From assembly GCA_902776975.1 (NCBI GenBank), contig CACYSI010000003.1:28915-92914 (forward strand): a stretch of DNA of 64,000 nt. Direction: 5' to 3'. This DNA comes from an uncultured Ruminococcus sp. (GTDB lineage Bacteria > Bacillota > Clostridia > Oscillospirales > Acutalibacteraceae). The position numbers and the translations under genes are program-made. The first letter of the stretch is position 1; each line of letters starts with the position of its first letter. Shown one piece after another: positions 9,491 to 18,192 of this stretch. The notes beneath the pieces were generated by a model. That model saw nothing but the letters and a program-made list of their open reading frames with translations, did no database searches and had not been told where the DNA came from.

Positions 9491-10135
9491 TTATGCCTTA
9501 TAAACCTCTTCAAATACGCATATCAGCCTGTCGCTCACGGCTCTGTCCTGATGCAGACTGCCGAAGTACCACTTGCCGAAGACTGTGTTGTGCAGTACGG
9601 TATCGAGAAAGATGTTGAGATCATTTATCGTCGCTCCGCGGTCTATCAGCCTCTTTACCGAAGCGGGCGCCTCATGTGTGATGATGATATCTACCCTGCG
9701 GCGCAGCTTTTGGATATTCGCTACGGCATACTCCAGCTCTTCGTCTGTCGGCAGAGAGCCCATATCGTCGTCTTCATCGGCATAAGGCGGCATACCTCCG
9801 CCGAGAGCCAGCACGGTCTTGCCGTCTATGGTATATACCTCGCCGCGCTTCAGACAATAGATGTTGGAGGCTATCTTGCGCGCCTTGCCGCCGTAGAGGT
9901 CTGTTTCTTCGTATCGGCTCAAAAGCTCATAGTTCTCATGTGCTCCTTCGACAAAGAGAATATTAAACTTCTTTTTTGAGAGCTTTTTCAGCGTTTTTAT
10001 TTCTTCATTAGAATTATCCCAAATGAATCCGAAATCACCCGTAATGATCAGATCATCGCCTTTTTTGAGCTGCCCGAGCCTTCTCTCGTTAAATATCTCA
10101 TGATCTCCGTGGGTATCACCTGTTATATACAGCAA
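9491..10135 (-). CDS. Calcineurin-like metallophosphoesterase
   Basis: Cytoplasmic protein of 214 aa with the phosphoesterase motifs YITGDTHGDH (residues 3-12), ITGDFGF, VEGAHENYELL (GNHE box variant), ALGGGMPP, and ITHEAPAS near the C-terminus. The start is a TTG at 10135 with GGAGG 7 nt upstream. Similar proteins are common in Firmicutes and usually unassigned; substrate is unknown. It is transcribed alone and convergent with recG. Confidence 0.8.
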   Translation of the reverse strand: MLYITGDTHGDHEIFNERRLGQLKKGDDLIITGDFGFIWDNSNEEIKTLKKLSKKKFNILFVEGAHENYELLSRYEETDLYGGKARKIASNIYCLKRGEVYTIDGKTVLALGGGMPPYADEDDDMGSLPTDEELEYAVANIQKLRRRVDIIITHEAPASVKRLIDRGATINDLNIFLDTVLHNTVFGKWYFGSLHQDRAVSDRLICVFEEVYKA

Positions 10136-10175
10136 AGCCTACCTCCAAATTTTTTGTAAAAAAATAATATTTTCA

Positions 10176-10204
10176 TTGATAAAATCTGTAGAATGGTGTA
10201 AGAT
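10176..10204 (+). promoter_or_regulatory. Probable sigma-A promoter for the tandem S11-like genes
   Basis: TTGATA (10176-10181) and TAAGAT (10199-10204) have a 17-bp spacer. The region 10140-10273 is strongly AT-rich. Further TATAAT-like sites downstream leave the exact promoter open. Confidence 0.5.
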
Positions 10205-10273
10205 AGTACCGTATGTAAATATAATAACATCTATCAGTGAAAGATATAATAACATATTTTTAAGGAAAATGCT

Positions 10274-11530
10274 ATGAAAAATGTGTCAAAAATCGTCATT
10301 TCTTTTCTTCTGGTTCTGACAGTCGTGCTGAGCGCGGTGTACGTCCCGGTCTCTTCGTATGAGAACGACGTCGAAACATCCACAGCGGACATGCTGCTGG
10401 TAAACCTCGATACCGATACTGTCGTCTATTCAAAAAAGCCTAACAACAAGTGGTACTCGGGCAGCCTTGCCGTGCTGATGACATATCTTCTGGCTTATGA
10501 GAACATCAAGGACCCCGATACCGTGACGTTTGAGGTCGAAAAGGCGTTTATCGACGAGCTGCCCGACTCAGACGGATGTCTTGATGATTTTGAAGGCGAG
10601 ACCCTTACAGCAAAGGATCTCATGGCGATCACCCTGCTCACCTCCGGCAGCGACTCCGCTTACGCGCTCGCGTATCTCGTCAACGGTTCGGATCTGGACG
10701 GGTTTGTCGATATGATGAACACAAGAGCCGATGAGCTCGGCTGTAAGGATACCCATTATGTCTCGCCCGGCTTCAGCGAGGAGAGCGATCAGAACACCAC
10801 CTGCCGCGATGTATACAGACTATACTCTGCCGTTAGGGACACCGGGCTTTTCGGCAAGGTCGCTCAAAAGCACTATCGTATATCTTTAGGCGGAGATGAT
10901 GACAGGGTCGTTGCCTCCGATGCTTCTATACTCAACTCTCAGAGCCCATATTATTTTAAGTACGCTAACGACGCCAAGTTCTCGTATTCCGAAAAGACGT
11001 ATGCAAACCTTGTTGTGACTACTACCTATCACAACATGACTTATATGTTTGTAGCTCTTCTCGGTCTTAATGAAAGTGAGAAGAACGTTTACGCCGACGC
11101 CCGCAAGCTCACCACCTGGGCTTATCTTAACCTCTCGGACAGAAAGATACTTAATGACAACGAGCCTTTGGCTAAGGTCAGGGTCGAGAGCGGTTGGGGC
11201 GATTATAACTTGGAGCTCTATACCGACGACGTTGCCTATAAGACTCTGCCAAACGATTTTGACGATAAGTTCCTCGATTATAAAAAAGATGCTCCGGATA
11301 AAGTTACTCTCCCGATCAAAAAAGGAAAGAAGATCGGCGAGTTGGCTATAAACTATGATGGCGCCAAGGTGGATCAGGTCAACCTTATCGTCAACTCCGA
11401 TGAGGGTCTCGATATGCTCGGTGACAGCGCGAGATTCGGCAACTATGTCATCGACGGTCTGCTCGGCGACAACGCGGCCGGCGCCGATAAGTCCAAAAAG
11501 TCTGACAAAGGATCAGACAGCTTAGAATAA
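10274..11530 (+). CDS. Secreted S11 D-Ala-D-Ala carboxypeptidase-like protein, catalytic motifs degenerate
   Basis: Exported protein of 418 aa with the peptidase S11 (DacF/PBP5-like) layout: a signal peptide (hydrophobic residues 8-27), the lead-in MLLVNLDTDTVVYSKKPNNKW, and an S11-type C-terminal beta domain. The active site is damaged. The SxxK box reads S64-L-A-V67, so the essential lysine is valine. The SxN box reads S124-G-S126, so Asn is Ser. The KTG box position reads K235-F-S. A functional enzyme of this family needs the lysine, so this is probably not an active carboxypeptidase. The C-terminus is Lys/Asp-rich (DKSKKSDKGSD), with no membrane anchor. It is followed by a second S11-like gene after 115 bp. 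Reading frame and codon use look intact, so it is a pseudoenzyme rather than a pseudogene. Confidence 0.8.
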   Translation: MKNVSKIVISFLLVLTVVLSAVYVPVSSYENDVETSTADMLLVNLDTDTVVYSKKPNNKWYSGSLAVLMTYLLAYENIKDPDTVTFEVEKAFIDELPDSDGCLDDFEGETLTAKDLMAITLLTSGSDSAYALAYLVNGSDLDGFVDMMNTRADELGCKDTHYVSPGFSEESDQNTTCRDVYRLYSAVRDTGLFGKVAQKHYRISLGGDDDRVVASDASILNSQSPYYFKYANDAKFSYSEKTYANLVVTTTYHNMTYMFVALLGLNESEKNVYADARKLTTWAYLNLSDRKILNDNEPLAKVRVESGWGDYNLELYTDDVAYKTLPNDFDDKFLDYKKDAPDKVTLPIKKGKKIGELAINYDGAKVDQVNLIVNSDEGLDMLGDSARFGNYVIDGLLGDNAAGADKSKKSDKGSDSLE

Positions 11531-11645
11531 CCCCGCGCATATCGCCTGTCGGCGATCTGCGATCTTGATACCGATGATCGAAGAGCGGACTGATAACGGC
11601 GGCTTTTGTGAGATCGGTATTGCTTTTGAAAGGTTGTAACAATAT

Positions 11646-12974
11646 ATGAAAAACGTTATGCGTTTTCTCGGGATATTGCTCACCGCGGCGATCCTCATAG
11701 GGTGTCTTGCCTGTGTCCCGGCGTCGGCGCTCAGCTTTGAGTGTGATGTCGAGCAGTATTCAGACTCTCTGTATATGGTCAATCTCGATACGGGTATGGA
11801 GGTCTTCTCAAAAGAGCCCGACGCCAAGAGATATCCCGCGGCTCTCACTAAGATCATGACCTATATAGTCGCGGTCGAGCATTTTGACGATCTTAACACT
11901 AAGATAAGTATAAAGCAGAGCTGTATCGACTATGTGCTCGATCACGGTATGTCCACCTCGGGAGTAGACTGGTATGTGGGCGAAAGCCTGACCGTGACCG
12001 ATCTGCTGTACGCTATGATGCTGCCTATAGGTAACGACGCCGCTATGGTGCTCGCCGATAATATCACCGAGGGCGATCTGTCCGCGTTCGTCAAGCTGAT
12101 GAACGACAAGGCTGCTGAGCTCGGATGTACGGGCACTAATTTTACCAACCCCTTCGGCATCCACAGCGTCGATCACTATACCACAGCCAGAGATATGTAT
12201 ATCATGACCAAGTACGCTATGGGTCTGCCGCTGTTCTCAAAGATCTGCGGCACTACTACATATTATGTCAATGATGACGACGACTATCCCTTCATAACCA
12301 CCAACTGGCTCATAGACGGCAGCCGCGGCGGCGAGTACTACTATGTATACGCTACCGGCGTCAAGAACGCTACTACTCAGGAGGCGGGCAGGTGCCTGGT
12401 GGCTACTGCGGTATGCGAGGGCTACTCGTATATCTGCGTGTGTATGCACGCTCCCTATGACGAGAGCAAAGAAGAGAACGAGCAGTACTGCATGATCGAA
12501 GCGGCTAATATGTTCAGATGGGCTTTTCTCAATCTCTCTTTTCTGACTCCCGTCACTAAGGATACTCCCGTTTGTGAACAAAAGGTAGATCACTCGTGGG
12601 ATACCAAGAGCATACTTCTGCTGCCGGAGAAGGATCTTAACATCATCCTGCCGTATGATTATTCGAAAGGCGATGTGCGTATCACTCCCGACAACACCGA
12701 TCCTGTCAGCGCTCCGATAAAAAAGGGCGATATCATAACCACCGCTACCGTATATTATAAGGGGCAGGAGTTCAGTAAGATCAATCTCATAGCGGATCAG
12801 GATGTAGGAGTCAGCCCGATACTTTATGTCACAGACACGGTCAAGGGCGTACTGACTTCGCCGTGGTTCCTGCTCGCCGTAGCGGTCGTGGTGATACTGT
12901 TCATAGTCTATGTCTCGGTATCATCGTCTTACTCAAAGAAGAAAAAGCGTGAAAAAAATAACCATTCTAAATAA
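11646..12974 (+). CDS. Membrane-anchored S11 carboxypeptidase-like protein lacking the catalytic serine
   Basis: Protein of 442 aa, similar throughout to the gene before it. It has an N-terminal signal segment (LGILLTAAILIGCLACVPASA), the S11 domain and a C-terminal transmembrane anchor (PWFLLAVAVVVILFIVYV) followed by lysines, the standard DacF layout. The SxxK box reads A66-L-T-K69: the nucleophilic serine is alanine. The SxN box reads I128-G-N130: Ser is Ile. The KTG box reads K240-N-A242. Each box thus keeps at most part of its catalytic residues, and the losses complement those in the neighbour. Binding peptidoglycan without cutting it, or supporting a partner, is an inference. A strong terminator follows. 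Confidence 0.82.
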   Translation: MKNVMRFLGILLTAAILIGCLACVPASALSFECDVEQYSDSLYMVNLDTGMEVFSKEPDAKRYPAALTKIMTYIVAVEHFDDLNTKISIKQSCIDYVLDHGMSTSGVDWYVGESLTVTDLLYAMMLPIGNDAAMVLADNITEGDLSAFVKLMNDKAAELGCTGTNFTNPFGIHSVDHYTTARDMYIMTKYAMGLPLFSKICGTTTYYVNDDDDYPFITTNWLIDGSRGGEYYYVYATGVKNATTQEAGRCLVATAVCEGYSYICVCMHAPYDESKEENEQYCMIEAANMFRWAFLNLSFLTPVTKDTPVCEQKVDHSWDTKSILLLPEKDLNIILPYDYSKGDVRITPDNTDPVSAPIKKGDIITTATVYYKGQEFSKINLIADQDVGVSPILYVTDTVKGVLTSPWFLLAVAVVVILFIVYVSVSSSYSKKKKREKNNHSK

Positions 12975-12985
12975 TCTGATGATTG

Positions 12986-13014
12986 AGGGCAGTGTGATGT
13001 ATGCGCACTGCCCT
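12986..13014 (+). terminator. Terminator after the S11-like pair
   Basis: AGGGCAGTG and CACTGCCCT form a 9-bp stem extended by two more pairs, followed by TATTCTATAA. The T tract is weak but the stem is strong. Confidence 0.65.
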
Positions 13015-13098
13015 TATTCTATAATTATATTTACGGATCGTTGATAACGAAAGTCGCTTTCTGTAATATTCCGCCGCAGTTGTTTACAAAACCTTAAC

Positions 13099-13127
13099 TT
13101 GACACGAGAGCTGAGCAAAGATAGAAT
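13099..13127 (+). promoter_or_regulatory. Sigma-A promoter for the 8-TM protein gene
   Basis: TTGACA (13099-13104) and TAGAAT (13122-13127) have a 17-bp spacer. The start codon of the gene is about 130 bp further on, so the transcript has a long leader. Confidence 0.8.
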
Positions 13128-13134
13128 ATATAGT

Positions 13135-13260
13135 AGTTATATACATTTGTATCTAAGGATCGGGCGGAGCATAGCTTCGCCGGACAAACAGTCTGCTGTA
13201 TGTCCGCGGCAGAGCGTCTTTTGTATTTTATCGCGGACGGAAAGGTTTACGGAATCATAT
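13135..13260 (+). promoter_or_regulatory. Structured 5' leader with mutually exclusive hairpins
   Basis: The leader contains a hairpin GGCGGAGC/GCTTCGCC (13163-13181, loop ATA), then GGACA..CAG..CTG..TGTCC (13182-13205). GTCCGCG (13202-13208) can instead pair with CGCGGAC (13232-13238), which overlaps the second hairpin and precedes GGAAAGG. I do not recognise a known riboswitch class. The open frame running through this leader starts inside the -35 box and looks non-coding. Confidence 0.4.
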
Positions 13261-14367
13261 ATGAGATCAAAACTGTCATGGGCGGCTTTTATCCCCCTTA
13301 CATTGGTCGCTTTTTTCTTTAAGATAGCGAGATATATCATGCCGGAGGGCAGTGTTTTCGGGCTGAGTTATCTGTCTATGGATTATATCTTCCTCGGAGC
13401 GATAGCGCTTATACTGCTGTTTTCACTGCTGTTCTGCGCTATAGACAAGAAGATATCTGCCTACTATCTGCCCAGACGCAACTTTGCCGCCGGTGTTATC
13501 GGCTTAGCTCTGGCGCTGATATTTGCCGGAGAGGGAGCTAACGGCGTATATCGTATCATAGCTACCGGAGATGTGGTCGTGCTCAAGCTGATAGATTCGA
13601 TCTTACTGCTTGTATCGGCTGTAGTCTTCGTGGTGCTGGGACTTACACATTCGCTCAGAGAGAGAGACAACAAGCAGTTTATATTATTCAGCATCGTACC
13701 CGCTATCCTTTTTGCGGAGAGGATGATAGCTTGCTTTGTGGATTTCACTACTATATCCCTCAAGCTTGCCGATGTGCCTAAGATAGCTTGCTATATCTTC
13801 GCTACGCTGTTCTTCTTCAATTACGCGGTCTTGCTGTCACTGACCAAGACCAAAAACGCTGTCAAATCCTGCTTTATCTTCGGCTTTCCCGCAACGGCGT
13901 CGATGCTTATCTACGGCATCTCTAAGCTGGTATTTGAGTCCGATACTCAGGTGATCGTCAATAACGCCGAGGCGCTCGAGATGATACTTATCGCCGCTTA
14001 TATACTCGCCTTCCTCATAGAGCTGACCATGTATGTCCGCGACAAGGACAGTGTGAAGATAATCGAAGACGATGAAGAGCTGCCTGCACAAGAGGATATC
14101 GGAGACGGTATCACTACTGAGCGTACCGCGGATAAAGATCGTCAGACCGGGGATGATAGCTCGTATTTTGCCGCCACAGACACTACGGATTACCTCTATC
14201 GTGCCGCCCCTGACCGCGACGTGATGATCGGTACAGACGATGACAGCGAAGACTATCTGACTAAGGCTGCCGATGAGAGCGTGCCCGATGACAGACCGGC
14301 GGACTATGTATCCAAGATAGATAAGATCGACAAGCTGATCCTTGAGATAACCGAGAAGACCGATTGA
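13261..14367 (+). CDS. Unknown membrane protein with eight predicted TM helices and an acidic tail
   Basis: I do not recognise this protein (368 aa). About residues 1-255 hold eight hydrophobic segments, for example DYIFLGAIALILLFSLLFC, FAAGVIGLALALIFAG, LIDSILLLVSAVVFVVLGL and EMILIAAYILAFLIELTMYV. The last ~105 residues are hydrophilic and acidic with many Asp, Thr and Tyr (DDSSYFAATDTTDYLYRAAPD) and end in a charged helix (SKIDKIDKLILEITEKTD), likely cytoplasmic. I place the start at ATG 13261 because the longer frame upstream runs through the promoter. It lies between cell-surface genes. Confidence 0.65.
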   Translation: MRSKLSWAAFIPLTLVAFFFKIARYIMPEGSVFGLSYLSMDYIFLGAIALILLFSLLFCAIDKKISAYYLPRRNFAAGVIGLALALIFAGEGANGVYRIIATGDVVVLKLIDSILLLVSAVVFVVLGLTHSLRERDNKQFILFSIVPAILFAERMIACFVDFTTISLKLADVPKIACYIFATLFFFNYAVLLSLTKTKNAVKSCFIFGFPATASMLIYGISKLVFESDTQVIVNNAEALEMILIAAYILAFLIELTMYVRDKDSVKIIEDDEELPAQEDIGDGITTERTADKDRQTGDDSSYFAATDTTDYLYRAAPDRDVMIGTDDDSEDYLTKAADESVPDDRPADYVSKIDKIDKLILEITEKTD

Positions 14368-14409
14368 TAACAACAACCTTTTGACTTGACCCCGAAAGGA
14401 GCGCTGACT

Positions 14410-15807
14410 ATGAAAAGAATAATATCTCTGATACTGATCTGCCTCATACTGTCGGCATCCATAGCGGTATTTTCGGTATCAGCCGCAGACAGCGGCTTTG
14501 ATATCCGGGACGGAGTACTCGTCTCTTACAGCGGAAACAGCGCCGAGGTGACTATACCGTCATCCGTCAAGGCTGTGGGAGCGCGCGCCTTTGAGGGCAA
14601 CAAAGATATCACATCCCTGACCGTACCTTCATCCGTGGATTCGATAGGGGACAAGGCTTTTTACGGATGTTCTAAGCTCAAAACAGTCAAGGGCGGCGCC
14701 AATATAACCGACTCGGGCGTTTTTGCCTTTAACGGCACTCCGTATTTTGAAGAGTCAACGGACGAGTTTTTGATGCTCGGCAAGACTCTGCTTTGGTATA
14801 ACGGCGACTCGATCTACATCACTCTGCCGTCATCCTGCCTCAGCATTGCGCCGTATGCCTTTTACAGATATTCTGACTTGAAGATGATCAGATGTAGCTC
14901 TGAGCTCGTCAGCGTAGGCGCGGGCGCGTTCTATGACTGCGGCGGGCTTGTCAGCGTTGATCTGCCGTCATCGGTGTCATATATAGGAGCCTATGCCTTC
15001 GACGGCACTCCGTTCATCTCGTCTATGGGTGATTTCGCTGTGCTCGGCGACGGTATTCTGGTCAGATATATGGGCGCCGAGACTCAAGTGCAGGTACCCG
15101 AAGGAGTACGCAGGATAGCGCCGTTTGCTTTCCGTTCATCCAAGCTCGCTTCGGTAAGCATACCCTCGTCTGTGTATTCGATCGACCCGTACGCCTTTGC
15201 CGATTGTGTAGGACTTAAGGCTGTTGACTTCTCCGACGGTCAGGTGATCATAGGCGACTGCGCCTTCAGAGGCTGCAAGAAGCTGTCTTCGCTCACTACG
15301 CCGACCACACTCGGCTATATAGGTCAGTACGCCTTCAGCGGCGCGGGACTTTCCGACGTCAGACTGCTCGGTGCTGATCTTACGGTCTCCGACAACGCTT
15401 TCAAAGATTGTAAGTCTATGCGCTACGCTCTGCTCTCAAACGGCGTGACCGCTCTGTATGACGGCGCGTTCGCCGGATGCAGCTCTATAGAGGGCATATC
15501 AATCCCCTCGACTGCGTCTCAGGTAAGCACGGACGCTCTGGACGGCTGTGATAAGGTCGTAGTGACCTGTCCTGTCGGTTCGGCGGCGTTCAGCTCTCTG
15601 CTATCAAATGAGATGAACCATATCATAGGCGACGCTGACAGCGACGGCGAGCTCAGCGTGCTCGACGCTACCGCCATTCAGTGTTACGCTGCCGGTATCA
15701 TCGCGTATAACGGAGCGCAGGCGGCGGCGTCCGATTTCGACTTCAACGGAGCTATAGATATCATCGACGCGGCTGACGTGCAGCTCAGTATCGCAGAGAT
15801 AAATTAA
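14410..15807 (+). CDS. Secreted leucine-rich-repeat (BspA-type) protein with C-terminal dockerin
   Basis: Exported protein of 465 aa. A signal peptide (MKRIISLILICLILSASIAVF) ends near residue 30. Residues ~35-395 are BspA-like LRR_5 repeats with the recurring pattern 'IPSSVxxIGxxAFxGCxxLxxV', including VTIPSSVKAVGARAFEG and VPSSVDSIGDKAFYGC. The last ~60 residues form a dockerin: GDADSDGELSVLDAT and, about 34 residues on, DFDFNGAIDIIDAADVQ, two F-hand calcium loops. Dockerins attach proteins to cohesins on a scaffold or the cell surface. The LRR part has no catalytic motif, so a binding or adhesion role is inferred. The start at 14410 follows AAAGGAG; a start 8 codons earlier lacks a ribosome site. 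Confidence 0.88.
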   Translation: MKRIISLILICLILSASIAVFSVSAADSGFDIRDGVLVSYSGNSAEVTIPSSVKAVGARAFEGNKDITSLTVPSSVDSIGDKAFYGCSKLKTVKGGANITDSGVFAFNGTPYFEESTDEFLMLGKTLLWYNGDSIYITLPSSCLSIAPYAFYRYSDLKMIRCSSELVSVGAGAFYDCGGLVSVDLPSSVSYIGAYAFDGTPFISSMGDFAVLGDGILVRYMGAETQVQVPEGVRRIAPFAFRSSKLASVSIPSSVYSIDPYAFADCVGLKAVDFSDGQVIIGDCAFRGCKKLSSLTTPTTLGYIGQYAFSGAGLSDVRLLGADLTVSDNAFKDCKSMRYALLSNGVTALYDGAFAGCSSIEGISIPSTASQVSTDALDGCDKVVVTCPVGSAAFSSLLSNEMNHIIGDADSDGELSVLDATAIQCYAAGIIAYNGAQAAASDFDFNGAIDIIDAADVQLSIAEIN

Positions 15808-15809
15808 TC

Positions 15810-15838
15810 TTGACATTAGTAAATTCAAGTGTTATATT
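15810..15838 (+). promoter_or_regulatory. Sigma-A promoter for the thrS T-box transcript
   Basis: TTGACA (15810-15815) and TATATT (15833-15838) with a 17-bp spacer, placed so that transcription would begin just ahead of the T-box leader. Confidence 0.8.
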
Positions 15839-15929
15839 AGATAAGTAGCCACTGATTAATTCACGCCTGACGGCTGAGCACGCGATTTACGCACTCAATT
15901 AATCATTGTCTGCTTAAAGAATCTGATAT

Positions 15930-16166
15930 CGAACAGGGGACAATGTCCGTTGTCCGCGCGTTCAAGAGAGCCGTCGGTCGGTGTGAGACGGCACGCGCTC
16001 ATCGGGATACCGCCCCTCATACCCTTAGGTATGTCTCGCTCAGGAAATGGAGCGACGTGCGCCGCGTTAAGGCTGATGAGGTTACGGCTCAGGCTGTAAC
16101 GAAGCAGGTGGAACCGCGTTTATAACGCCCTGATTTTTCCTTTTCGGAATTATCAGGGCTTTTATT
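15930..16166 (+). ncRNA. T-box riboswitch leader of thrS
   Basis: The conserved T-box sequence GAAGCAGGTGGAACCGCG lies at 16101-16118, followed by a terminator hairpin GCCCTGAT/ATCAGGGC with a T run (16127-16164). Upstream, GGGG (about 15937) can pair with CCCC (about 16013) to close Stem I, and GCGCGT/ACGCGC form its upper part. An ACC triplet at 16009-16011 lies on the 3' side of Stem I where the specifier is expected and would match tRNA-Thr; this assignment is inferred. Uncharged tRNA-Thr would favour the antiterminator and thrS expression. With its promoter this leader fills the 440-bp gap before thrS. Confidence 0.9.
16127..16164 (+). terminator. T-box terminator/antiterminator switch hairpin
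   Basis: GCCCTGAT pairs with ATCAGGGC across a 17-nt loop, followed by TTTTATTTATT. It is the regulated terminator of the thrS leader. Confidence 0.85.
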
Positions 16167-16248
16167 TATTAGTTGTCGGAATTCAGCGGGAGGAGCAAGC
16201 CCCTCCCATACAGTATAACGGTCAACTACAATCAAAGGAGAGATATTT

Positions 16249-18192
16249 ATGATCAATGTAGAGTTAAAGGGCGGAGTCGTTCAGCAGTTTGAAGAGAACA
16301 TCACTCCCGCCGAGATCGCTAAGTCAATTTCAATGGGACTGTACAAGAACGTTTGCGCCGCCATGATCGACGGCAAGGTATGCGACCTTCGTACTGAGCT
16401 TACATCCGACTGCAAGGTCGAGCTGCTCACCTTCGACGATGACGAGGGCAAGCAGGCGTTCTGGCACACCACCTCACATATACTCGCTCAGGCTGTCAAG
16501 CGTCTTTATCCCGAGGCTAAGCTGGCTATAGGTCCGTCTATCGATCAGGGTTTCTATTATGACTTTGACGTCGAAAAGGCTTTTGACGCCGATGATATCG
16601 CTAAGATCGAAGCCGAGATGAAGAAGATCGTCAAGTCGGGCATCGAGATCAGCCGCTTTGAAAAGGCTCCGCAGGACGCTCTCGACTATCTTGAGGAGCT
16701 CGGCGAGCCGTACAAGGTAGAGCTTGCGCGCGAGCATGCCGACAAGGGCGAGCCCATCAGCTTTTATAAGCAGGCTGAGTTCACAGACCTCTGCGCGGGT
16801 CCTCACCTCATGAGCGTAGCCCCCGTAAAGGCGTTTAAGCTCACTAACTGCACCGGCGCTTACTGGCGCGGCGACTCCAAGAATCACCAGCTCTGCCGCG
16901 TATACGGTATATCCTTCCCCAAGGCGTCTATGCTTGAAGAGTATATCACAAACCGTGAAGAGGCGTTAAAGCGCGACCACAACAAGCTCGGCAGAGAGCT
17001 CGAGCTGTTCACCACGGTCGATTATATCGGTCAGGGCCTGCCGATCCTGCTGCCTAAGGGCGCTCGTGTTATCCAGCTTTTACAGCGCTTTGTTGAGGAT
17101 CTGGAGCAGAAGAACGGCTGGCAGCTCACCAAGACCCCCTTTATGGCTAAGTCCGATCTGTACAAGATCAGCGGACACTGGGATCATTATCAGGACGGTA
17201 TGTTCATCCTCGGCGATCCCGATAACGACGACGAGGTCTACGCTCTGCGTCCCATGACCTGTCCGTTCCAGTATCAGGTATTCCTCAACCGCGGCAGAAG
17301 CTACCGCGACCTGCCTATGCGCCTTAACGAGACCTCTACTCTGTTCCGTAACGAGGCGTCGGGCGAGATGCACGGACTCATCCGTGTGCGTCAGTTCACT
17401 ATATCCGAGGGACATCTGATGTGTACTCCCGAGCAGCTCGAGGGCGAGTTCGCTCACTGTCTCAACCTCGCTATCTATTGCCTCAAGACCTTGGGTCTGT
17501 ATGAGGATGTAAGCTACCGCTTCTCTCAGTGGGACCCCAATGACCGCGAAAAGTATATCGGCACAGAGGAAGAGTGGGACAACGTTCAGGGCATGATGGG
17601 CAAGATCCTCGATGACCTCGGCATAAACTACAAGATCGGTATCGGCGAGGCCGCGTTCTACGGCCCCAAACTCGATATCCAGATCAAAAACGTATTCGGT
17701 AAGGAGGATACCCTCATTACCATCCAGATAGACCCGATGATCGCCGAGAAGTTCGGCATGGAGTATGTCGACCGTGACGGCGTCAAGAAGCACCCCTTCA
17801 TCATCCACCGCACATCTATCGGCTGCTACGAGCGTACTCTTGCTCTGCTTATAGAGAAGTACGCAGGCGCGTTCCCGCTGTGGCTCGCTCCCGTACAGGT
17901 CAAGCTGCTGCCGATCGCCGACCGCCATCTTGACCGCATCTATGAGATCAAGAAGGCTCTTGACGAGATGGGTATGCGCGTAGAGGTAGACGACAGAAGC
18001 GAGAAGATCGGCTACAAGATCCGTGAGGCTCAGCTGCAGAAGATACCTTACATGGTAGTCATCGGCGACAAGGATATCGAGAACAACACCGTATCTATCC
18101 GCCACCGCAAGGACGGCGACCTCGGCTCGATGTCGCTTGAGGACTTCATGGCTATGATGAAAGAAGAGATAGATACTAAGGCTATTAAGTAG
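16249..18192 (+). CDS. thrS: Threonyl-tRNA synthetase
   Basis: Class II aminoacyl-tRNA synthetase (647 aa) charging tRNA-Thr. Domains in order are an N-terminal TGS-like domain (1-60), the editing domain beginning QAFWHTTSHILAQAVKRLYP with later CAGPHL, the catalytic core with MTCPFQYQVF, FRNEASGEMHGLIRVRQFT and HRTSIGCYERTLALLIE, and the C-terminal anticodon-binding domain (LAPVQVKLLPIAD to MVVIGDKDIENNTVSIR). The ATG follows AAAGGAGAG. Expression is under a T-box. Confidence 0.97.
   Translation: MINVELKGGVVQQFEENITPAEIAKSISMGLYKNVCAAMIDGKVCDLRTELTSDCKVELLTFDDDEGKQAFWHTTSHILAQAVKRLYPEAKLAIGPSIDQGFYYDFDVEKAFDADDIAKIEAEMKKIVKSGIEISRFEKAPQDALDYLEELGEPYKVELAREHADKGEPISFYKQAEFTDLCAGPHLMSVAPVKAFKLTNCTGAYWRGDSKNHQLCRVYGISFPKASMLEEYITNREEALKRDHNKLGRELELFTTVDYIGQGLPILLPKGARVIQLLQRFVEDLEQKNGWQLTKTPFMAKSDLYKISGHWDHYQDGMFILGDPDNDDEVYALRPMTCPFQYQVFLNRGRSYRDLPMRLNETSTLFRNEASGEMHGLIRVRQFTISEGHLMCTPEQLEGEFAHCLNLAIYCLKTLGLYEDVSYRFSQWDPNDREKYIGTEEEWDNVQGMMGKILDDLGINYKIGIGEAAFYGPKLDIQIKNVFGKEDTLITIQIDPMIAEKFGMEYVDRDGVKKHPFIIHRTSIGCYERTLALLIEKYAGAFPLWLAPVQVKLLPIADRHLDRIYEIKKALDEMGMRVEVDDRSEKIGYKIREAQLQKIPYMVVIGDKDIENNTVSIRHRKDGDLGSMSLEDFMAMMKEEIDTKAIK

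Noticed and set aside
13099-13260. A 54-codon N-terminal extension of the 8-TM protein
   Set aside because: It would start in the -35 box of a good promoter and run through a structured leader.
15943-16125. A 60-codon frame upstream of thrS
   Set aside because: It lies wholly inside the T-box RNA, including the conserved T-box sequence.
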